Source: Ascochyta rabiei (Eukaryota > Ascomycota > Dothideomycetes > Pleosporales > Didymellaceae). From it: a stretch of DNA of 64,000 nt. The notes beneath the pieces were generated by a model. That model was not told the origin of the DNA. It saw nothing but the letters and a program-made list of their open reading frames with translations, and made no database searches. The stretch spans positions 1,116,001 through 1,180,000 of the forward strand of contig NC_082410.1 in assembly GCF_004011695.2 (NCBI RefSeq). Direction: 5' to 3'. Of the stretch, positions 21,756 through 31,265 are shown piece by piece (position 1 is the first letter of the stretch; each line of letters opens with the position of its first letter). Both the position numbers and the translations under genes were made by a program.

Positions 21756-22775
21756 CCACCTCGCCACTGCAGCGTCCTCCTGCTACCTACCCCACCGCTG
21801 CGTGAAAGCACAGAAATAGAAGACACAAAAACAGAAACGAGCGCGCTCGGAGACAGCTCCCTCACCCTTCACCCGTCTCACTAGCGCCCACTGCAGATCC
21901 GTCCGCTGCCACCGCTGCTGGCATTCTTCGGGCCGCTTGCGGAGCTTGCGTTGCCGTGCGTTGCGTCTTGATCGACATGGCTGATCCTCGGTCGCGTGCC
22001 AGCAGCATGCACGCCTCACACCTTGCTTCCTCCCATCCATCATCCATGCACGCCCCATCCTTGCTTCACCTGCACCTGTCGCCCATCAACACCGCGCTAC
22101 CTAACACGGTACCCTACTTGCACCCTCCTAATGACACGACCGCCTTCTGAAAACTGCCCTCCGCCCCTATACTCACGTCCACATAGCCACCTTAACACCA
22201 GAAGGGCAGGTGCACTCGCGCCTACCACTCCCCCGGGTCGCGCTACACGCAACCAGAAAGGGCCCTCGACCCGGCCTGCATCAACACTCGGCACCCTCTC
22301 CGCTGGATCCAGCCAGGAGCAGCTACAGGATACCAAGACCGTCTAGAGTCTCGACTACCAAAGCGTCATGCGTCTCAGCCTTACCGAGCGCTTTCGTGTG
22401 TCTCTCGTCCAACGCCGTGTTCCTCGTCGGCTTGCCCTCGCCGGCCTTGTCGGCCTCTAGCGCGATACCCGGTCACGCCTCACCGACGAGGCTGTCGATC
22501 GACTGCCCATGTCAGCTGGATTTCGGACTTCGCTGCCGATTCGGAAGTGACCTGCCGTCTGCCATCGACTGCTCCACCACCCTCGCCCCAACATCGGTCG
22601 CGACTTCGGCCCTGCTGAACAACTGCCCATGTCCTTGCTCTCAGCCAGGGGCTCGGTAGATGACATGTAGATGCACTCGATACTGTCATTCAACACGCCT
22701 TTGATGAGCACACGATGATGAGTGCTATGGATGCTGATGCCAATGTCCATGTCCACTGCTGGCCGTCCGTCGTAT

Positions 22776-22908
22776 GGACGGCCACAACCCACAACACTAG
22801 ACAGTGCTCATCCATACAACGGACGGCCACAACCCACAACACTAGACAGTGCTCATCCATACAACGGACGGCCACAACCCACAACACTAGACAATGCTCA
22901 CCCATGCT
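22776..22908. repeat. 45-bp tandem repeat, three copies
   Basis: Unit begins GGACGGCCACAACCC at 22776, 22821 and 22866. Copies are nearly identical; the last has a few changes (ACAATG, CACCCATG). It ends about 40 bp before the phosphatase stop codon side. Confidence 0.93.
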
Positions 22909-22948
22909 CCCTGCACCATGCCCTCCCCACCTCCCCTCCCCACTCTAA

Positions 22949-24179
22949 TTACTTGAACTCCGCCTGAGGATGCATGCCGTCAGGAATCTCTACGCCCTTG
23001 GTGTACGCAGTCTGGTTCTTCAGCTTCCCCCAAGTCTGCACAACGGCCGGTAGTACGGTCCTGCCAGCGTGCTTCGCCTCACTGTTGGGCACTGGCCACG
23101 GTACCGATGTGTTCTTGTTGTTCAGCTGTCCCGCGTAGCTGCTGTTGAAAAACATCTGCGAGAACGGCACGGCGCCACTCCACTTCCGCAGGCTATCGCC
23201 CGTCTTCTCCGCTACGAACTTGTACACGTTGGCGCCGACATCCCATCGTCCCAGGTTGTGGAGGCCCCAGTTGGCTTGCACAGTCGACAGCTCGCTATAA
23301 TGGTTGTAGTACGTGTCATCAGTAGTACCGACAAGCTGCTCCGGCACAGCATCCCCAAGCAACAGACCCACAATCCGGTTCTGCTGAGCGTAGGAGTGGT
23401 TCTCATCAAACGTCACAACAACGAGCGTCTTCTTCACTGTTCTGTTTCAGTACGGCGATAGGCCTGCGCCAAGAGTGGCAACCTACTGAAGTTCTTGTTG
23501 TTCAACAGCGGCTCAAGGAAGTTTCGAGTCCACGTGCCAGCAACGGTAACAGTGGAGTCGTGTCCGTCACTGGTCATGTTCGGCGTAATGAACATCCATT
23601 GGGGCAGCTGGTTGTTCGCGAGGTCCTCTTGGAACAAGGTCAAGTTCTTGATGTTTGCCAGCCTCTCCGGCTTCTGCGCAACCGAATCGTACAGCACAGC
23701 TGGGTTGTGCTTGCGCACGTACATGTTGGCTCCCGACTTCTGGTTGCGGTAGTCGAAGCCTTGGTATCCGGTATACGGCATGTCTACTGGTCGTCAGTAC
23801 AGCTGCCTTGACAACGCCCGCTACGCTTACCTTCCTGGTACTCTCCCCAGCTGATCCCCTGGTCCTCCAACAGATCAACCACGGTGGAGACATTCGAGGG
23901 AATCTTGATCATGTCATCATGATTGACGCCGTAGTAGTCGCCAGAGACTGCAGCGGCGTAGTTTGGCATTGACGGGTGCGTCACAGCGAACTTGTTGGTA
24001 AGGCTGATACCCTTCTTTGCCAGCGCAGCCAGGTTGGGGTCTCCAATGGCGAGGTCATAGTCCGTGTTCTCAAGCCAGATGATGGCGATGCGGTCGAATG
24101 CCTTGCCCTTGACCCAGTCCTTCTTCGCAAGACCTTGGGTCGCCAGCAGCGCCAGCGAGAAAATGGCTTGGGAGAGCAT
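22949..24179 (-). CDS. Secreted acid phosphatase, PF04185 phosphoesterase family
   Basis: Three exons: 24179-23831, 23783-23487 and 23436-22949 (377 aa), with introns of 47 and 50 nt. Residues 1-18 are a signal peptide. Family landmarks are present: F-D-R-I-A-I-I-W-L-E-N-T-D near the mature start, H-P-S-M-P-N-Y with S-G-D-Y, the D-M-P-Y-T-G-Y-Q-G-F block, and V-V-V-T-F-D-E-N-H in exon 3, a metal-binding motif of the alkaline-phosphatase-like fold. Several N-x-S/T sites suggest glycosylation. It probably releases phosphate from organic esters outside the cell, as known for the phosphate-repressible acid phosphatases of Aspergillus and Penicillium. It is divergent from the multicopper oxidase. 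Confidence 0.92.
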
Positions 24180-24851
24180 GCTGAAGGCAGGGAAGTGATC
24201 GTGCCACGAGTCGACGCTTTCTCTCGCAAATAAACGCGGACACGGACAGAAATGACAGACGTGTGCTCAGCAGCAACAACGCAACAGTCGGGGTACAAGC
24301 ACTTACTTAGCAAATGCTGAAGAGTAGAGCTGGCCAATATCGCTCACCCTGCGCATCCGCCGTATTTGTTATCTCCGCGTTAGCCTTCTGCATCCTGTCC
24401 CGCATCCTCCACACCTTCCACCTATGGCAACGGGCACATGCGCAACGTGTGCTGCTACGTCCCAGCCATCACCAGTCTTCACCAAGCGAACCCAAGGCGA
24501 ACACGCCTGCCTAAGCTTTTCGGGAAGGTAATCAAGCTTTGATGACAGAGCGTGCGCGCCGGATTGGCTGAGCTTGGCCCCGGGAACACAGGACGGTGGG
24601 GCCAGGCGCGTTAGATGGCCACTCTGCAGTTCCAGGGCCCCCCAACAGCTCCGAGGAAGCTACGTCCATGCGTTTGCCTGTCGCCACACGTCGAGAGAGA
24701 GATGGCGACGTTTGTGCGTGGGAAACGTTTTTTTTTTCTATTTTTTTTTTCTTTTTTTTTTGGTTGTCACACAACATGCAGTTGAAGTCACTCTGAACTA
24801 CTGGCTAGCCTAGTGCCGCATAGGACAGCGTGTTGGTTGCCTAGTTTCGAG
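24180..24851. promoter_or_regulatory. Divergent promoter region, phosphatase / multicopper oxidase
   Basis: A 672-bp region without coding signal, containing an interrupted poly-T tract at 24728-24762, which often excludes nucleosomes in fungal promoters. It could coordinate the two secreted or surface enzymes; this is inference. Confidence 0.5.
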
Positions 24852-24950
24852 ATGCATCGGGATAGGGCTGTTGGGTTGAAGGAGATGTCGAGTGCTGGCC
24901 AGGTGGATGGAGAAGAGCGGATCGGACTGTTGAGAGGTGGCGAGGATGAA

Positions 24951-24985
<35 letters not shown>

Positions 24986-26885
24986 AGAATTCTTTGCAGA
25001 AAAGTCGCCAAGGTTGGATGGGCGCCAGTATTGGGTCAAAAGGGCTGCTGTTGCGTTGTTGTCAATCTGCACCCTCATCCTGATAACACACTGGTTTCAA
25101 AGTCTACAGAAGCATGAAACGCCGCCTCCCGCTGAGCAGGCCACACTGCGAGCAGAAGACGACTACATTCTGGACCCGCGCTGGGACTACGCTTCCGCAC
25201 CCACGACCAGAGAATACTCCTGGGTCATCGCAGACCACGCACTGAATCCAGACGGCGTGTTCCGACCGATGGTGCTCATCAACTCGACGTTCCCTGGCCC
25301 TCTGATTGAAGCCAACGAAAACGATGAGATCGTCGTTCACGTGCACAATCAAGCCACCAACGCGACATCTATCCACTGGCATGGGCTTTATCAAAACGGC
25401 ACGGCACATATGGATGGCACAGTGGGTGTTACCAACTGCCCCATTGCGCCCGGCCATACGTTCACCTACCGTTTCAACGTCACAGGTCAGACAGGAACGT
25501 ACTGGTACCACAGCCACGTGTCTATGCAAGCCTCCGATGGTCTCGTTGGGCCGCTTGTCATACACAATCGGCAGGAGAAAGAGCTGCAGAAACTGGCATA
25601 CAAGCAAGACCGCGTCGTCCTGCTATCAGATCACTACTACGATCCCTCGTCCCAACTTTCAATGCAATACCTCGCCCCTGGCTCTGAGAACGACGAACCT
25701 GTCCCTCCGTCCGCTCTCATCAACGGACGGAACGTACGCAACTGCACGTCCCTTCCCGATCGGAACTGCTCTTCTACGGGGCTTGATAATGCTCTTTTCG
25801 ACCTGTCGTCCAACGAGAGCACGCGTCTACGCATCATCAACGTTGCCGCCTTCGCCGAGTTCTCGCTGCAGATCGACGAGCATGAGTTCAGCGTCACGGA
25901 GGTGGATGGCACTGACGTCCATCCGCAGTCTATCCACCGACTCAACATCAACCCCGCGCAAAGATACAGCATCGTGCTTTCGCCACCTGCAGCGCCGAAA
26001 GAGGGTGGGTATTGGATGCGAGCGAGAATGGTGACGCACTGTTTTGCGTACGAGAACCCGGAGCTGGAAGAGGAGGTCTGGGGTATCGTCCGTTTCCACT
26101 ACGAGGAAAAGAGGGAAGAAACGGGTGTTGACCTGCTGAGGCCTAACAGCAAGGACTGGCCCGAAATCATCGAAGTCGAATGTCGCGACCTCAACACGAC
26201 GGCTCTCGAACCCGTACAAGTTGTGCGGGCACCAGACAAAGCCGATGACTTTATCTACCTGCGCTCGAGTTTCCAGATCGGCAACTGGAGACTCAGCCGG
26301 GGCTACCTGAACGAGAGCTCCTGGAGAGGCGACGTGAAAAAGCCCGTGCTGCACACTCTCCTCGACAGCAGCACAGCCCGCGACTCCCTCACCTCAGACG
26401 GGGGCTTCTTCGACACGACCAATTTCCCCCGCACTCAGCAAATGGTCTTCACAACGAGGGGCGTCCGAACCATCGACCTCCTCATCCAGAACCTCGACGA
26501 CGGAACCCACCCCTTCCACCTGCACGGCTACAAGTTCTGGGTCCTCCGCCACGGAAAGGGATACGCGCCGCAACCTCACTCCACACCCTCCCTGTACGAC
26601 GGTGTCCATCTCGAAAACCCACTGCGGAGAGACACGGCAAGCATCGAAGCCTACGGATGGGTCCTCTTGCGCTTCGTGGCTGACAATCCCGGCGCGTGGG
26701 CGTTCCATTGCCACATCGGGTGGCATAACGAGGCGGGCCTGGGAATGGTGTTTGCTACTAGGGCGGACGAGATACGGGATGTTCCGGGCGAAGTTAGGGA
26801 TGTTTGTAAGGTTGAGGGGGTCGAGAAGGGGCAGGGGCCGCAAGATGCGGTTTGGGACGGCGTTTGGGATGCACGGTCGGCTTGA
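24852..26885 (+). CDS. Membrane-anchored multicopper oxidase (laccase/ferroxidase-like)
   Basis: Single exon, about 677 aa from ATG 24852 (an alternative ATG at 24885 starts M-S-S-A-G). The three cupredoxin domains carry the four copper motifs: H-W-H-G, H-S-H, H-P-F-H-L-H-G, and H-C-H-I-G-W-H with Leu at the axial position, suggesting a fairly high redox potential. Unusually, the N-terminus has no signal peptide. It has an acidic cytosolic-like segment with a run of about 14 Glu, then one hydrophobic helix near residues 64-80, so the enzyme is probably a type II membrane protein with its catalytic part outside or in the lumen. Fet3-type ferroxidases are instead anchored at the C-terminus. Substrate is unknown; phenol, melanin-precursor or metal oxidation are all possible. 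Confidence 0.9.
24945..24990 (+). repeat. Coding GAA repeat (poly-Glu) in the multicopper oxidase
   Basis: Fourteen consecutive Glu codons, all GAA except one GAG, just before the membrane helix. The near-pure codon makes it a length-variable trinucleotide repeat. Confidence 0.9.
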
Positions 26886-27058
26886 CGTAGGTAGCCAGCA
26901 AGCAAGCAGACAAGCCGTTTGCAGACCCCTGCTGTTCTCTGCATATCGGGGTGCTTGCACAGTCGCATGTGTTTGATAGCAATGTCTTTCGCTGCCGTTA
27001 CATACCGCGACGAAGACGGTGCCATTCCAAATCTACAACCCTCCTCTCCCTTCACACA

Positions 27059-27064
<6 letters not shown>

Positions 27065-27149
<85 letters not shown>
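27065..27149. repeat. (CA)n microsatellite
   Basis: About 42 uninterrupted CA dinucleotides. Confidence 0.98.
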
Positions 27150-27150
<1 letters not shown>

Positions 27151-27395
27151 CAACCGTGCCACCCCCCTACGTCTCCAACCCCTCCCAGCTTCAAATCCAA
27201 AGCCATGTTCAAAAAGAAACTCCCACCCGACAATCCACATTCACGCCGCCGCCCTCGACAACCCCAACCCTCGCGAGTCCTCCAACCGCCCGGCTGGATA
27301 TTCACCACACCCGTCACCCTCCCTGTGCAGATAGTGTTCAGTTCACCACCTCGCTTCGACGCTCCCTGCTGGTTCACCGCCCCGCGACAACGATA

Positions 27396-27505
27396 GCAAC
27401 AACGACGACGACGACAACGACGACAACGACGACAACGACAACGACGACAACGACAACGACGACAGTGACGACAACAACAATGATAGCAACGACAACGACG
27501 ACAGT
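27396..27505. repeat. AACGAC/AACAACG tract
   Basis: Interrupted CAA/CGA trinucleotide repeat that merges into the minisatellite to its right. Confidence 0.9.
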
Positions 27506-27514
27506 GACTTCACA

Positions 27515-28560
27515 CACCCACAATACCTGTCCGTACGTTGTCCCTTCACCGCCCTGCAACAATAACAGCAGAAGCAATAATAACAGTAACTTTACGTACC
27601 TATAATGCCTGTCTGTACGTTGTCCCTTTACTGCCCTGCAACAACAACAGCAGAAGCAACAATAACAGTGACTTTACGCACCTACAATGCCCGTCCATAC
27701 GTCGTCCCTTCACCGCCCTGCAATAACAGCAGCAGCAGCAATGACAGTAACTTTACGCACTACAATGCCTGTCTGTACGTCATCCCTTCACTGCCCTGCA
27801 ACAACAACAGCAGCAGCAGCAACAATGACAGTGACAACGACAACTACAACTACAACAGTGACTTTACGCACTACAATGCCTGTCTGTACGTCGTCCCTTC
27901 ACTGCCCTGCAACAATAACAGCAGAAGCAACAACAATAGTAACTTTATGTACTACAATGCCTATCTGTACGTTGTCCCTTTACTGCCCTACAACAACAGC
28001 AGCAGAAGCAACAATAACAGTGACAACAACAACTACAACAGTGACTCTACGCACCACAATGCCCGTCCGTACGTTGTCCCTTCACTGCCCTACAACAACA
28101 GCAGCAGAAGCAACAATAACAGTGACAACAACAACTACAACAGTGACTCTACGCACCACAATGCCCGTCCGTACGTTGTCCCTTTACCGCCCTGTAACAA
28201 TAACAGCAGAAGCAACAATGACAGTGACAACAACAACTACAACAGTGACTTCACGCACTACAATGCCTGTCCGTATGTTGTCCCTTCACTGCCCTGTAAT
28301 AACAGCAGCAGAAGCAACAATAACAGTGACTTTACGCACCTATAATGCCTGTCCGTACGTCGTCCCTTCACTACCCTGCAACAACAGCAGCAGCAGCAGC
28401 AACAGTGACAACGACAACTACAACTATAACAGTGACTTTACGCACTACAATGCCTGTCTGTATCGTCCCTTCACCGCCCTGCAACAACAACAGCAGCAGC
28501 AATGACAGTAACTTTACGCACTACAATGCCTGTCTGTACATTGTCCCTTCACCGCACGCC
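27515..28560. repeat. Minisatellite of 12 units (78-111 bp)
   Basis: Each unit has a conserved block (TGTCTGTACGTTGTCCCTT and variants, then CACTGCCCTGCAACAA) and a variable CAA/CAG/AAC stretch, then TTTACGCACTACAATGCC. The GTCCCTT element recurs at 27540, 27622, 27704, 27782, 27893, 27974, 28076, 28178, 28280, 28362, 28465 and 28543, giving spacings of 82, 82, 78, 111, 81, 102, 102, 102, 82, 103 and 78. The three 102-bp units in a row look like the newest duplications. Length change is mostly in trinucleotide steps. Confidence 0.95.
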
Positions 28561-29026
28561 ATGCACGTCACTGTGCGCCTTCCATGGGCATCCTGCCTGT
28601 GTGGGTTATCAAGCGTCGCGGTTTAGACTGTGCGAATATCGAGGAGCGCTGCATCGACGGAGCAAGAGTGCTGAATCGAGCTACGAGCTCATACTGACGG
28701 TCTGTCATCGTTCACTGATTCACTCATTCATTCTGCTATCTCGACACCGCGTCCGTTCTCGACGCGCAGAGCACTCGTCGACACACTCACTGCGTGCCGG
28801 GACACACAGCGCAGTAGGTAATAGCTACCTAGCGATTCCATTCACTGCCCGACGCAAATACAGCAGCAGTGAAAGCCTCTCGGGTGGGGGCTTCGAAGTA
28901 GGTGCTCGTTTCTATATACAGTGTGCTTCCGGGTCAGAGACAACCGCCTATAGAGCGATCCGTGGATCAACCAGCCCCGACAATCAACTCAGAACCCAAC
29001 TCCCGGCATCCAGAGTCCCCAACACC

Positions 29027-30616
29027 ATGATCTGGCCACTCGTCCTCGCCGCGCTGGGCGCAGCGTTCGCAGTGGGCGCATACGACTACCCGACCACATC
29101 GTCAGCGCTGGTGGTCGTCGGAATGGCAGTCTGGGTTGTGTTCCTGATGGTCGACTATACTCGCAAGACTGCCACCCCCTCGCTACGAAGGATGTTGGGG
29201 TTAGTATGCCACATCACCCCAGCACTATGTCTTTACTGCACATGCTATATATCCCAACAGGCAACAAACAGCGCCGATACATGGATGACCGCGCTGCTGG
29301 CCTTCCGGTACTGGAGGACGACGGTGCAGCTGTTCTTCTGGTTTGTGTACCAGCCCGCTCGTCCGACGGGGAGGGACGTGATGAAGGCGGAGGACTGCAC
29401 CGTTCTGCTGCCTACTGTTGGGCCGGCTGGGAATGACGTGTTTGAACACCTCGTGGCCTCGGTTCTGGTCAACGAGCCCGCGCGCGTGGTCTTCTCCACT
29501 AACACGGCAGAGGCGAAGGAGGCCGTGCATGGGTTTCTGCGAGGTTTTCGCCCAGACTACGAAAATGGTGTGACTGACTACCAGCAGCGACACAATCTCC
29601 CCGGTTCCAACATCGCGTCGGATATCAAGGTCGTCAATGTGGGCGAGTCGAGCAAGCGCCGTCAAGTCGTCGCCGGCCTTGCCCACGTCGAAACCGACAT
29701 TGTCGTCTCTTCAGATGATACGGCAGAATGGACGCCTCGCTGGCTGAAGGAAGCGCTCGCTGCTTTCAACGACCCGGAGGTCGGTCTCGTCGGCACACGC
29801 AAGTGGGTCAAGCATCTCCCCTCGCCCCCCGTGAACCCAGCTGACGGACTCTTCTACAACGCGTGGCTGCGGTGGTACGCGCGCTTCTGGAACAACATGG
29901 GCGGCTTGTATCTGATCCGGCACAACTTCGAGATGCAGTCGACCAACGCGGCCGACGGAGGCGTCTTCTGCGTCTCGGGCCGCTCGTGTCTGATCCGGGC
30001 GAGCATCCTCGACAGGACATTCCAGCACGCCTTCACCCACGAGTTCGTCCTCGGCTGCGGGCCCGTCCAGCCTGATGACGACAACTTCATCACGCGCTGG
30101 ATCCTCAAGGCGGGCTGGAAGGTCAAGGCCCAGTGCCAGCACGAAGCCACCATGACGACGGTGCTGGGCGCTTACCCCAAGGGCTTCAAGTTCTTCCCGC
30201 TGCAATGCCAGCGTTGGTCTCGCTCGACGTTCCGCCAGAATCCCATCGCCCTGTTCCTCGATCGCAACATCTGGTGGGAGTGGCCGCTGACCGTGTGGAC
30301 GACGTACCTGCCATGGATGTACAACGCCGCGCTGTTCTGGGACCTGTTGGCCGTGTACACGCTGACGCAGACCACCGTCTTCAACCAGGCTGCCCATCCG
30401 CGCGTGATGCTCGCGGGCTTCGTCTACTTCCTGCAGCTTGCCAAGCTGGTCAAGACAGCGGCGTGGTGGTGGGCGCATCCTGTTGACTTCCTGTTGTACT
30501 TTGTCATCCCCATGTACCCTGCTTTCACATATCGCCACTCCCTCATGAAGGTCCACACCGCGTTCACGTGTCTGGATATGGAGTGGTCGGGCCGTAAGCT
30601 TCCGCCGCCGGAGTAG
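29027..30616 (+). CDS. Family 2 glycosyltransferase, hyaluronan/cellulose synthase-like
   Basis: Continuous 529-aa frame from ATG 29027; the open frame extends upstream but only through non-coding-looking sequence. It has a Trp/Leu-rich membrane start, a GT2 catalytic domain with V-V-S-S-D-D-T (about residues 226-232), a G-C-G-P ... D-D-D-N-F region, the processive-synthase signature Q-C-Q-R-W (about residues 392-396), and several C-terminal membrane helices. Such enzymes polymerise a UDP-sugar and export the glycan across the plasma membrane; fungal relatives include Cryptococcus Cps1-type proteins. The glycan here is unknown. Positions 29204-29260 could be a 57-nt in-frame intron (GTATGC...CAACAG), which would remove 19 Cys-rich hydrophobic residues. 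Confidence 0.87.
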   Translation: MIWPLVLAALGAAFAVGAYDYPTTSSALVVVGMAVWVVFLMVDYTRKTATPSLRRMLGLVCHITPALCLYCTCYISQQATNSADTWMTALLAFRYWRTTVQLFFWFVYQPARPTGRDVMKAEDCTVLLPTVGPAGNDVFEHLVASVLVNEPARVVFSTNTAEAKEAVHGFLRGFRPDYENGVTDYQQRHNLPGSNIASDIKVVNVGESSKRRQVVAGLAHVETDIVVSSDDTAEWTPRWLKEALAAFNDPEVGLVGTRKWVKHLPSPPVNPADGLFYNAWLRWYARFWNNMGGLYLIRHNFEMQSTNAADGGVFCVSGRSCLIRASILDRTFQHAFTHEFVLGCGPVQPDDDNFITRWILKAGWKVKAQCQHEATMTTVLGAYPKGFKFFPLQCQRWSRSTFRQNPIALFLDRNIWWEWPLTVWTTYLPWMYNAALFWDLLAVYTLTQTTVFNQAAHPRVMLAGFVYFLQLAKLVKTAAWWWAHPVDFLLYFVIPMYPAFTYRHSLMKVHTAFTCLDMEWSGRKLPPPE

Positions 30617-31265
30617 AAGCAGGTGCAGGAGGATGAGAAGTAGGGGAATTGTCCACGGTGCTGGAAAATCGGTAACAGAGTCGGTCCGCGACGGTCCCTT
30701 CTGACTTTCTTTCCTTTGTCTTGTCTTTCAGCGCGCATTATACCCTTCCCACTCTCGCATAGTCCGGCGTTTAACGGTAAATCCCCTGTAGGCAGACGGT
30801 AAGGACCTATAAATAGGCGTTCCCATATTGGTAGATTAGCAATGCAAATGCATGAAAGCCACAGACAACCATCGCACGTGCCCTTTCCCATGAAACCTGA
30901 AGCCGAACAAACGGCTATAGATTCTTGTCCATTTCCATGCTCACTATATACAAAGCTAGCTTAACCCAGTCCAACCCAATTCCATCCCTCCCAATACACA
31001 CACCGTCATTAGGGTATCCCAAGCCCATATAAACATTAGATCCAGTCCAAGAGATTGCCAAAAGTATCCCGTCCTCAGGACAGGGGAGGTAGAATGTAAA
31101 AATTCGTGTGGGAAAAGCAAGTGTCTAGGAGATGTACAACGCCGTATCGTACATGCTGATGAGCAAGAGAAAAATAAAACGGGAAATGCAGTAGTGAAAA
31201 GGACATGCATGTATGCGGGTATCGCTGTTGGAAGGACAATAAACATGCGAGAGAGAAATTAGTTT
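30617..31265. other. Convergent 3' intergenic region
   Basis: Between the 3' ends of the glycosyltransferase (+) and the EGF-domain gene (-). AT-richer than its flanks, with no gene seen. Confidence 0.6.

Larger units (their letters stand above)
19896..22948. other. 3-kb gene-free satellite-rich region
   Basis: Upstream of the phosphodiesterase and downstream of the phosphatase gene. No credible gene was found. The long open frames here on both strands are products of short-period repeats, which are listed separately. The part nearest 19896 must contain the phosphodiesterase promoter. Confidence 0.6.
26886..29026. other. Repeat-filled intergenic region upstream of the glycosyltransferase
   Basis: Contains a CA microsatellite, an AACGAC-type trinucleotide tract and a 1-kb minisatellite, listed separately. 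Forward frames of 228-272 codons here come from these repeats. A TATA-like TCTATATACA lies near 28911, about 115 nt before the glycosyltransferase ATG. Confidence 0.6.

Noticed and set aside
20899..21884. Forward and reverse ORFs of 283-286 codons (for example GQIGQT repeats)
   Set aside because: Entirely generated by the stop-free CTGTC satellite; no non-repetitive conserved part.
22776..22908. 45-bp triplicate as a CRISPR array
   Set aside because: Copies are contiguous with no unique spacers, and the organism is a eukaryote.
27019..27400. ORFs reading THTHTH or VCVCVC
   Set aside because: Translations of the CA microsatellite.
28502..29026. Upstream extension of the glycosyltransferase frame
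   Set aside because: Starts in the minisatellite and is low quality; the membrane-helix start at ATG 29027 fits the family better.
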